Positions 19,950-26,687 of a DNA stretch of 64,000 nt are shown here, piece by piece. Within the stretch, counting starts at the first letter, position 1. Each line of letters opens with the position of its first letter. Source of the stretch: Candidatus Methylomirabilis tolerans (GTDB taxonomy: Bacteria > Methylomirabilota > Methylomirabilia > Methylomirabilales > Methylomirabilaceae); the NCBI GenBank assembly GCA_019912425.1, contig JAIOIU010000011.1, positions 1-64,000 on the forward strand, in the 5' to 3' direction. The notes beneath the pieces were generated by a model. That model was given only the letters and a program-made list of their open reading frames with translations. It was not told the DNA's origin and made no database searches. The position numbers and the translations under genes are program-made.

Positions 19950-20043
19950 CTTTAAGGCAGGGTTGAGGGGTTAGGGTAGAGGGTATAGGTAAAAAGACCA
20001 ACCAGCGCACTCTCTCCTCGTACTTACCCTATACCCTAGCCCT
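19950..20043. repeat. Bipolar stutter element between WcaJ-like gene and epimerase
   Basis: The left arm has GGGTTGAGGGGTTAGGGTAG with AGGGTATAGG. The right arm is TTACCCTATACCCTAGCCC. It is the fourth consecutive intergenic gap with this inverted design. Confidence 0.65.
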
Positions 20044-21445
20044 TTACATGGCATTCTTATGGATGAACCCTTTCCAAAGACTCAGCCAGAGAATCCTCCA
20101 ATCGAAAAGTAATGACCAGTTCTCGATATAGAACAGATCGCACTCGATCCGCCTCTCGATCGAGGTATCGCCTCCACCCATTGACCTGGGCCCATCCGGT
20201 AATGCCCGCTTTGACCTTGTGCCGGAGCATATAGCGAGGGATCTGTTTCCGAAACTCTTCGATAAAAACCGGCCGTTCCGGGCGGGGGCCAACCAGACTC
20301 ATCTCTCCTTTCAGCACATTGAACAGTTGCGGCAGCTCATCCAGTGAGGTCCGGCGAAGCCATGTTCCAATCGCCGTTCGACGCTCATCATCCAGCGTGG
20401 CCCATACCGGGCCGGTCTCATCCTCTGCGTCAATCCCCATCGACCGGAACTTCAGCATCCGGAAGGTTCTGCCGTCCAGTCCCATGCGCTCCTGACGGTA
20501 GAGAACCGGGCCTGGCGATGTGAACTTGATGATGGCCGCAACAAGGAGCAACAGCGGCCCGGTAATCAGGAGGGCTACGCTCGACAGGACGATATCCATC
20601 ACCCTTTTGCCGACCTGGTTCCACCCGTAATGGGGCGAATCTTGCAGGCTGATGAGGGGCAGGCCGTCGAACTCTTCTACCCCGCCACGCAACGTCACAT
20701 ACTGATGGAGATCCGGGACGGCGTTGACGGCGGCAGTCCCGTCCTCCAGACTGCGAAGAATTGCCTCCATTCGCCCGTAGGCCTCCAGCGGAATAGCGAT
20801 GAACACTCGATCGATCGCCAGTGCTTCCGCCAGTTCCCCCGCCTGCTCATAGGTGCCAAGCGCGCTCAGTCCGTCAACCTGTTGCCCAACCATATTCGGA
20901 TCCCCGACCAGGAGCCCCCTGATGCGAAATCCCAATTCCGGACGAGCCCGGATCTTTTCTGCGACCGTTCGCGCCAATGCTCCTTCGCCGACAATCAGGA
21001 CATGGCGGAGATTGTAGCCACTGCGCCTTGTCACACGGAGCACCTCGCGGAAGCTGCTCCTGACAAGGCTCACCGACACGATGCTGAAGACCCAAAAACA
21101 GGCGATGACAATACGCGAGAACTCGAACTGCCTGAGAAAGAACGTGGCCGCAATAAGGATCAACACCGCGAGGGTGGAGGCCTTGGCAATATCCCTCACC
21201 TCGGCAAGCCGCGAGGCGATGCGCTTGGGACGGTACAACCCGAAGGCCTTAAACGCAACGCCCCAGACGATGACAATAAGGCCGAGCAGCAAGAGGTATG
21301 GACGGACGTCAGGGATGTCTCGATAGACTTGAACCGGACCCCAATAGAATCGGAAATAGTACGAGCCAAGCCAACTGATGCTGATCACCAGCAGGTCGGC
21401 CAGCAGCATGAGACTTTCGATAAACTGACTGTGGCGTTTCAGCAT
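20044..21445 (-). pseudogene. WcaJ-type undecaprenyl-phosphate sugar phosphotransferase, frameshifted near its end
   Basis: This polyprenyl-phosphate hexose-1-phosphate transferase would start a polysaccharide repeat unit on undecaprenyl phosphate. It has four N-terminal membrane spans, a CoA-binding-like domain (HVLIVGEGALA) and the catalytic domain with KRVMDIVLSSVALL, FRSM, TSLDELPQLFNVLKGEMSLV and GPRPERP. Just after GWAQVNGW (about 20168-20175) the frame is lost: it runs on to a stop at 20057 with unrelated residues. The next frame reads DTSIERRIECDLFYIENWSL to the family's normal end FIHKNAM at 20044. A two-base deletion (or one-base insertion) explains this. Catalytic motifs precede the lesion, so residual activity is conceivable. 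The ATG overlaps the upstream gene by seven bases. Confidence 0.85.
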
Positions 21446-22668
21446 GGCCGGCGACGGCGCCCCCCACGCTTCCATTCCTCAAGGCGTTCACCAATATAGC
21501 TCGCGATCCGTTTTTCGAAGATCGAGCGATCAAAGGTGAAGGCATGTGCACGAAGCGCCTCCGGGTCGAATCGATCAGATGAGCGCTCGAAAAGATCGAC
21601 GGCCTGGACCAACGCCTCAACGGTCTGTTCGTAGAAAAAAATGCCGGTGGGAGTGCCATGTTCAAGGTTCTGGGTTCCGGGTTCGAGGTTCAGAGAGTCT
21701 TTTAACTCTGAACGTTGAGCGTTGAGCGTTGAACGATCCAACGGAATGACCGTTTCCGTCACACCACCCTTCCCGTACGCAATGACCGGCCGTCCACAGG
21801 CCATAGCTTCTACGGGGAGAATGCCGAAGTCTTCTTCACCCGGAAAGACCAGCGCACGGCAGCGGCTGAGAAGGTCGGCGACCTCGCGATCGGATCGCCA
21901 CCCAAGAAACTCGATAGTAGGACCTGCCATGTGCCGCAGACGACTCCTCTCCTGTCCCTCACCCACGATCACCAGGCGTCGCCGCAGGCGGTTAAAGGCC
22001 TCGATCGCCAGATCGATCCGCTTATAGGGGGCAAAGGCCCCGGCCACCAGGTAGTAATCATCCGTCCGTTCGGCGATATGAAAGCGCGCGGTCTCGACGG
22101 GAGGATAGATCACCGCAGCCTCCCGGCCGTAATGGCGGCGGATACGATCCGCTACATAATATGAAATGGCAATGAAGTGATCAACTCTGGCGTTCACTGT
22201 GACATCCCACCGCCGTAAGCGTTCGGCGACAGCAGGCAGTATCAATCTGGATACCGGCCCCATCCGGCCGGCGGCCACATAGGCATCCTGCATGTCCCAG
22301 ATATACCGCATCGGGGTATACAGGTACGCGAGATGAAGCGTCTGAGGTGGGGGCTTAATCCCCTTCGCCACACAGTGACTGCTGGAAAGGATCAGGTCAT
22401 ACCCGTCGAGCGTAAACTGCTCGACAGCCCATGGGAAAAGCGGAAGATAGTAACGATAGCAGGTCGCGGAATACGGTAGCGTCTGAATAACCGACGTTCG
22501 GATCCGCCGTTCTTCGATGGTCTGTGATACGCTTCCCGGTATGTGTAGCAGGGTAAAGATGTCTGCTTTTGGAAACAGTTCACAGAACGACTCCAGGCAG
22601 CGCTCTCCGCCACGCATTCCCGTCAGCCAATCGTGAATCAGCGCAACATTTGCCTCAGCCAACATCAT
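21439..22668 (-). CDS. GT4 glycosyltransferase with an inserted repeat element
   Basis: This 409-residue GT-B glycosyltransferase has an N-terminal VALIHDWLTGMRGGERCLE, a central AGAFAPYKRIDLAIEAF, and the GT4 donor-site segment FPGEEDFGILPVEAMACGRP with GKGGVTET. Between ETVIPLD and TGIFFYEQT, where relatives need only a few residues, about 27 extra residues read NLEPGTQNLEHGT and are encoded by an intergenic-type stutter repeat (21659-21737). The frame is kept, so the protein may still fold with a surface loop. Nucleotide sugar and acceptor are unknown. It lies 4 bases after the GT2 stop and overlaps the WcaJ-like gene. Confidence 0.9.
   Translation of the reverse strand: MMLAEANVALIHDWLTGMRGGERCLESFCELFPKADIFTLLHIPGSVSQTIEERRIRTSVIQTLPYSATCYRYYLPLFPWAVEQFTLDGYDLILSSSHCVAKGIKPPPQTLHLAYLYTPMRYIWDMQDAYVAAGRMGPVSRLILPAVAERLRRWDVTVNARVDHFIAISYYVADRIRRHYGREAAVIYPPVETARFHIAERTDDYYLVAGAFAPYKRIDLAIEAFNRLRRRLVIVGEGQERSRLRHMAGPTIEFLGWRSDREVADLLSRCRALVFPGEEDFGILPVEAMACGRPVIAYGKGGVTETVIPLDRSTLNAQRSELKDSLNLEPGTQNLEHGTPTGIFFYEQTVEALVQAVDLFERSSDRFDPEALRAHAFTFDRSIFEKRIASYIGERLEEWKRGGRRRRPC
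21659..21737 (-). repeat. Stutter repeat inserted in frame within the GT4 gene
   Basis: The plus strand reads GTTCTGGGTTCCGGGTTCGA, then a GTTCAGAG...CTCTGAAC hairpin, then GTTGAGCGTTGAGCGTTGAA. This inverted stutter is like the intergenic elements. On the coding strand it gives LNAQRSELKDS and NLEPGTQNLEHGT. About 78 bases (26 codons) keep the host frame open. Confidence 0.75.
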
Positions 22669-22672
22669 GCAG

Positions 22673-23665
22673 CTACACGAACCAGCGACCCATCCGGTCC
22701 GCTGAGGCGCGGCGGCGCGCCATAATGATATGTCGCTTACGACGAGCCTTGGGCCAATACCGCGTCAGATCCAATGCCGCCTTCCACAGCGCAGGCTCCG
22801 CGAGAGTCACATAGGCCATGGCGCACGTCCCCAGCCAGAAGATCGGCAGCAAATCCCGCCGCAACAGGGCCGGAAGTTCATTTTTGATCATCATCAACAC
22901 ATGATTCTTGAAGGAGTGATATTTCCGGAGCCAGGGGACGCGCCGCCGATCATCGCCGCGCTTCCATCCCCTCAGATGATAGGCGGTTGCCGCCGGGTGG
23001 TAGAGCGCGGTCCATCCGAACAACTGAGCCCGCCAACAGATATCGACGTCCTCCTTGTAGGCGAAAAAGTCCTCGTCGAAGCACTCTCCGTCGATTCGGA
23101 CATCCTCGAGCATTGACCTGCGATACAAGACCGCCGCTCCACAGATACTGAAGATCTCCTCGGGTCTGTCATACTGGCCCACATCCGATTCGCCATGGCC
23201 CCGGTCGATAATCCGCCGAGTTCGGAAGATCAGGTGACCAGTGGTATCAAGTCGCCGCGGCGCGTCATCGTTCGGTCTGCCCGCGACATCGGAATCACCC
23301 AAAAGAAGCTTGCCGCCCGCCGCGCCTGCCCCGGAATTCGATCGCATCGCCTGAACCAGCTCCTCCAGATGCCGTTGATCGAGCACCACATCCGGGTTGA
23401 GTAAGAAGATATCCTCGTCCCTTCTCGCCTCGCGGATAATACGATTGGCTCCGCCGCTGTACCCCAGATTGTCCTGCATCGACAGGATCCGCACTTCCGG
23501 ATAGGCCCTGCTGATACGCCCGACCTCATCGGCTTGACTCTGGTTGTCGACCAGGATGATCCGCTGGGGCGGCAGTGTCTGCCGCTTGACGCTGTCCAGG
23601 CAGGCGGGCAGGTGTCGGTAATCACCGTAGTTGATGACCCCCACCGCCACCCGTGGATCAGTCAC
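22673..23665 (-). CDS. GT2 glycosyltransferase (rhamnosyltransferase-like)
   Basis: This 330-residue GT2 enzyme starts VAVGVINYGDYRHLPACLDS. It has ILVDNQS, DNLGYSGGANRII and the donor motif LLNPDVVLD, then CGAAVLYRRSML and the acceptor-side EDVDICWRAQLFGW. This is the pattern of WbbL/RfbF-type rhamnosyltransferases that act on the cytoplasmic side with dTDP-rhamnose. rmlD lies one gene module upstream, which fits a rhamnose donor but does not prove it. It is followed directly by the GT4 gene. Confidence 0.88.
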   Translation of the reverse strand: MTDPRVAVGVINYGDYRHLPACLDSVKRQTLPPQRIILVDNQSQADEVGRISRAYPEVRILSMQDNLGYSGGANRIIREARRDEDIFLLNPDVVLDQRHLEELVQAMRSNSGAGAAGGKLLLGDSDVAGRPNDDAPRRLDTTGHLIFRTRRIIDRGHGESDVGQYDRPEEIFSICGAAVLYRRSMLEDVRIDGECFDEDFFAYKEDVDICWRAQLFGWTALYHPAATAYHLRGWKRGDDRRRVPWLRKYHSFKNHVLMMIKNELPALLRRDLLPIFWLGTCAMAYVTLAEPALWKAALDLTRYWPKARRKRHIIMARRRASADRMGRWFV

Positions 23666-23699
23666 AGTGTCTTCTCACTTCTGCTTCAACCTATCGGCT

Positions 23700-23820
23700 T
23701 GTCATTGCGAGCAACTACCGGGAGCGCGGCAATCGCAGCGTAGTTGTCCTGAACAACTGTGAGATTGCTTCGGCTTCGCCCCGCAATGACCCGCGAGGGA
23801 AACTTTCCCGGCAATGACAT
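23700..23820. repeat. Dispersed palindromic element (GTCATTGCGAG type)
   Basis: The segment runs from GTCATTGCGAGCAACTACCG through GAGATTGCTTCGGCTTCGCC to CGCAATGAC and again GGCAATGAC. The ends GTCATTGCG and CGCAATGAC are inverted. The TGCGAG...GATTGCTTCGGCTTCGC core is known from widespread small intergenic repeats. It separates a GT2 gene from a vapBC locus. Confidence 0.7.
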
Positions 23821-23839
23821 TGACATTTCATGCGATCTA

Positions 23840-24238
23840 TTAACCGAAAAGATCCGCTAATGTGACTACTTTCAAGTCGGCGACCCGGCGGAAGTGGCTG
23901 ACATTTCGAGTGACCAAGGCTAAATCGCGGACTAGGCATATCCCGGCGATGAGATTGTCGCCCGGATTGATCGGTTGGCCTTGACGCCTGAGCGAAAGAT
24001 CGACAGCCCCAGCGCGTCGCGCCGACTGAACGTCTACGGGAAGAATTATCAGTGTCGCCAGGAAGTCGTGGAGGTGCTGTCGATCACTTGCACGAGAAGC
24101 GCCGGAGTGCAACTCATAGGCCGTGATTGCCGTCGTAGCCGCCAAGTCCATCTCCAGCAAGTGTGGAATGACTGAGCCGGCAGGCTCGTATCCGGCGAAC
24201 AGGTCGATCAGGACATCGCTGCCCAGAACGAACTTCAC
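23840..24238 (-). CDS. vapC: PIN-domain toxin-like protein with substituted catalytic Asp (VapC-like)
   Basis: This PIN-domain protein of about 132 residues is read from GTG 24236-24238, whose GTGA overlaps the stop of the antitoxin gene. VapC toxins are Mg-dependent ribonucleases. Family features present are AITAYELHSGA, PGDNLIAGICLVRDLALVT and NVSHFRRV. The N-terminal motif, normally L-L-D-(S/T)-(N/D)-V-L-I-D, reads VLGSDVLIDL, so the first metal-binding Asp is Gly (GGC instead of GAC). The following Asp of SDV may or may not compensate. The toxin is probably weakened or dead, while the antitoxin could still act as a repressor. Confidence 0.82.
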   Translation of the reverse strand: MKFVLGSDVLIDLFAGYEPAGSVIPHLLEMDLAATTAITAYELHSGASRASDRQHLHDFLATLIILPVDVQSARRAGAVDLSLRRQGQPINPGDNLIAGICLVRDLALVTRNVSHFRRVADLKVVTLADLFG

Positions 24239-24492
24239 CGCCACCGCTTCCACAGCTCCGCTATGCGTCGCCGCATCCGCTCAGCCTCGGCCTCCGAAAG
24301 CGTGCCTCGGGCCTTCCGCGCAGCTTTGGCGGCTCTCACCCCAGCGCCCATCCGCCCTCCGTTTGGTCTCTCTTCGAGGTAGCGTTCCAACGCTTCATGA
24401 ATCAAGGTCGAGTAGCCTCGGAGCCGTCGTTTCGCCGCCAGCGTCAGGAGCTTCGCCCGTTGATCGTCAGTCAGTTCAATCGTCGTTCGCAC
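24235..24492 (-). CDS. vapB: Ribbon-helix-helix antitoxin (VapB-like)
   Basis: This 85-residue protein begins with an RHH-type segment, MRTTIELTDDQRAKLLTLAA then GYSTLIHEALERYLEE, and has a basic C-terminal tail that would wrap the toxin. GTG 24490-24492 is the start, with GGAGGTGATGCGC upstream; the nearby ATG is out of frame. The gene overlaps the PIN-domain gene. It probably neutralises the toxin and represses its own promoter, which has palindromic sites just upstream. Confidence 0.8.
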   Translation of the reverse strand: MRTTIELTDDQRAKLLTLAAKRRLRGYSTLIHEALERYLEERPNGGRMGAGVRAAKAARKARGTLSEAEAERMRRRIAELWKRWR

Positions 24493-24509
24493 GCGCGCAT
24501 CACCTCCGA

Positions 24510-24542
24510 GAGTACTCTAATACTCAAGCATATGAGTGTCAA
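24510..24542 (-). promoter_or_regulatory. Promoter and probable operator of the first vapBC locus
   Basis: On the minus strand: TTGACA (24537-24542), a 17-base spacer and TAGAGT (24514-24519). Two palindromes overlap it: ACTCA-N6-TGAGT (24522-24537) inside the spacer and GAGTACTC (24510-24517) over the -10 box. These are plausible RHH operator half-sites. Confidence 0.6.
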
Positions 24543-24546
24543 GTTC

Positions 24547-25416
24547 TCACCCCTTACCGTGCAGGCCCTTGCGCTCGGCCAGGTAGTCGGCCAGGGCATC
24601 ACGCCAGTACCGCAGATCATCGAGACCGAGCGATCGCAGATTCGCATTGTCAAGGACGGAGTAGGCGGGGCGCCTGGCGGGAGCGCCGAAGGCGATGGCG
24701 GTCGTCTCCTGCAAGCGGGGGTGGAGGCCGGCCATCTCAAAAATCGCCGACGCAAACTGGTACCATGAACATTCTCCATGGTTCGTGATGTGATAGAGAC
24801 CGTACGCGCCGGTTTCGACGAGTTGTCCAACCTTGCGGGCCAGCTCCTTGGCGCTCGTAGGGGTCACGATCTGGTCTCCCACTACCCGAATCTCCCGCCC
24901 TTCCCGAGCCAGGCGGAGCATCGTCTCGACAAAATTCCCTATTTTGGTGCGCCTGCCTGCCGCGCCGTACAGCCCGCAGGTTCGTATCACGAAGTGCTGC
25001 GGCAACGTCGCTCTGACGAAGTACTCGCCGGCTAGCTTCGAGGTCGCGTATGCGCTCAACGGTCCGGGCGAATCGGTCTCCTGATAGGGAGTCCGCTTTC
25101 TGCCGTCGAAGACGTAGTCGGTGCTGAAATGGACGAAAATCGCTCCAATCTCCTTGGCGACGACAGCGAGATCTCTCACCGCAATCGTATTGACGGCAAC
25201 AGCGCGTTCGGGAAAGTCTTCGCACTCATCGACCCGATGATAGGCGGCGGTATTCAGGATCAGATCGGGCCGGTATGTGCGCACGGTCTCCCGCACTTGA
25301 CCCGGGTCGGTCAGTTCGAAATCAGCGTGGGTCAGTGGGACTAAATCGTGGCTGCCGAACGCCTGCCGCAACTCGCTCCCCAACTGCCCGTCAGCCCCGA
25401 TCAGCAGCGTGGTCAT
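24547..25416 (-). CDS. rmlD: dTDP-4-dehydrorhamnose reductase
   Basis: This 289-residue SDR enzyme makes dTDP-L-rhamnose, the last step of the pathway. It opens TTLLIGADGQLGSELRQAF, has ILNTAAYHRVDECE, STDYVFDGRKRTPYQETD and the catalytic Tyr-x-x-x-Lys in YATSK, and later GLYHITNHGECSWYQFA. Length and motifs match RmlD/RfbD. rmlA, rmlB and rmlC are not in the window, so they must lie elsewhere. It is flanked on both sides by PIN-domain toxin loci, an unusual setting that suggests this stretch has been rearranged. Confidence 0.93.
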   Translation of the reverse strand: MTTLLIGADGQLGSELRQAFGSHDLVPLTHADFELTDPGQVRETVRTYRPDLILNTAAYHRVDECEDFPERAVAVNTIAVRDLAVVAKEIGAIFVHFSTDYVFDGRKRTPYQETDSPGPLSAYATSKLAGEYFVRATLPQHFVIRTCGLYGAAGRRTKIGNFVETMLRLAREGREIRVVGDQIVTPTSAKELARKVGQLVETGAYGLYHITNHGECSWYQFASAIFEMAGLHPRLQETTAIAFGAPARRPAYSVLDNANLRSLGLDDLRYWRDALADYLAERKGLHGKG

Positions 25417-25497
25417 AATACCAGCGGGTGTTGGAACCGAAGGATGGAGATCTTGGAGAAGCTGGACACAGTCACGGTCATCACATCGTACATCGGC

Positions 25498-25947
25498 TTA
25501 CGGTAAGCTCAGGGTCTTTTCCGGGACATGCAGGAAGGGATTGATCACTTCTATCTCTTCGAACCGTTGCCGATCCTGAAAATCCTCGCTCAGCAGATAG
25601 CTGCAGCCAAGACGCTGCGCGGTCGCTACGATCAGCGCGTCCCACCACGCAAGACGATGCCGATCTTGTACGGTCCAAGCCGCTTCCAGGATGCCATAAT
25701 CGAGGGCAGCAGGTCTCCACACCCGGAGCATCACTACGTCCGCTCTGGCACGCTCAGCACTGAGGCCAGGATCGAGCTTACGAGTGACCGTTACGTAGTA
25801 TTCCGCGAGAACCTGGGTGCTGATGCGGCCCGATCGAGAACGCCAGAGGGCTTCGAGCCAAGCGCGGGCGCGGGGTTGTTTATCCCGCTCGTCGGCATCG
25901 CGACAATACACGAGGACATTCGTGTCAACGAAGATCAGATCGCTCAT
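25498..25947 (-). CDS. vapC: PIN-domain toxin, intact (VapC-like)
   Basis: This 149-residue PIN ribonuclease keeps its acidic residues: Asp in LIFVDTNVLVY, Glu in TQVLAEYYVT, Asp in RLAWWDALIVATAQ and Asp in LLSEDFQDRQ. It probably cleaves RNA when freed from its antitoxin. Its ATG lies inside the 3' end of the antitoxin gene (23-base overlap, different frame), the usual vapBC arrangement. No obvious independent promoter is seen. It is a different subfamily from the protein at 23.8-24.2 kb, so the two loci are not a recent duplication. Confidence 0.85.
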   Translation of the reverse strand: MSDLIFVDTNVLVYCRDADERDKQPRARAWLEALWRSRSGRISTQVLAEYYVTVTRKLDPGLSAERARADVVMLRVWRPAALDYGILEAAWTVQDRHRLAWWDALIVATAQRLGCSYLLSEDFQDRQRFEEIEVINPFLHVPEKTLSLP

Positions 25948-26164
25948 ACAGCGCGTCGCGGGAAGGGTAGCGCCCCCCTTTCTTCAAGGATTGAGGCTGG
26001 ACAGACAAAAACTGCGTCATGACCATGTCGTATCCCGATTCTTCACGCATCTTCTCTTCAAGCAGCTGCCCAACGAATCGCGAGACACTCAGGTTACGCT
26101 CTGCGGCCCACACACGAGCCCAGCGGGCAACCTTTTCGTCGAGTGTAATAGTGACGTTTTTCAT
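25925..26164 (-). CDS. vapB: Ribbon-helix-helix antitoxin (VapB/CopG-like)
   Basis: This 79-residue protein has an N-terminal RHH segment, MKNVTITLDEKVARWARVWA then LSVSRFVGQLLEEKMRE, and a basic C-terminal part. It would bind the PIN toxin encoded next and repress the shared promoter. The promoter -10 box ends only about 7 bases before the ATG, so the mRNA is probably leaderless or nearly so. No Shine-Dalgarno sequence is visible. Confidence 0.8.
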   Translation of the reverse strand: MKNVTITLDEKVARWARVWAAERNLSVSRFVGQLLEEKMREESGYDMVMTQFLSVQPQSLKKGGRYPSRDALYERSDLR

Positions 26165-26199
26165 GACACAAATATACTGTTACACGAGTCTTGTGTCAA
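26162..26199 (-). promoter_or_regulatory. Promoter with inverted-repeat operator of the second vapBC locus
   Basis: On the minus strand: TTGACA (26194-26199), a 17-base spacer and TATATT (26171-26176). A perfect inverted repeat, TGACACAA (26164-26171) and TTGTGTCA (26191-26198), covers both boxes and the start codon. Binding of the antitoxin complex would block both transcription and leaderless translation. Confidence 0.75.
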
Positions 26200-26245
26200 T
26201 GGAATTGCCGATTGGCGCCCATGGGGAGCTTGGCCATGATAGTCG

Positions 26246-26640
26246 TCAATGCTGGAGCCGAAGGTTGGGGATCTGGGGGAAGTCGCGGGCATCCGCAGTG
26301 GCGACCTGGAACTCCATCGCCATGGCAGTAGCGGCAATGAGTAGGTCATGAGCGCTGATCTGCTCGCCATCAGCCGCTCACTGCGCCCACAGGCAGGCGT
26401 GAATCCGAGCTGCCTCCAGATCAAATTCGATCACGGGAAACCGACGTAGTATCGCTTCTACAAACTGCTCCCGTGTAAGCCGACGCGCCGGATCGGCTAC
26501 TCGGTAACCACCGTCAAGTAACTCGCTCGCGGTCACCACGCTCAGGGCGAGCGGCTCGTCTTCCCGGCCGATAATAGCCTCCTCCGGAGTCAGGCGGCCC
26601 CGCTCCGACGCGATGAAGAGCCCGGGGTGTTGACGAGAAC
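26246..26640 (-). pseudogene. Dead PIN-domain toxin gene (VapC remnant)
   Basis: The minus strand encodes LFIASERGRLTPEEAI, then ALSVVTASELLDGGYR, an ARRLTREQFVEAILRRFPV helix, TGA at 26378-26380, and in the same frame GEQISAHDLLIAATAMAMEF with ATADARDFPQIP to TGA 26246. This is a VapC of a third subfamily. The start is also broken: the expected LVDTSVLIA motif appears only as LVNTP in another frame just upstream (about 26620-26640). Nonsense, frameshift and loss of the first Asp make it non-functional. No antitoxin gene is recognisable beside it. Confidence 0.75.
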
Positions 26641-26687
26641 GCCCACCGGCTTGATACCTATCGGCTTCCTCAGCCGAAATTATCGCT

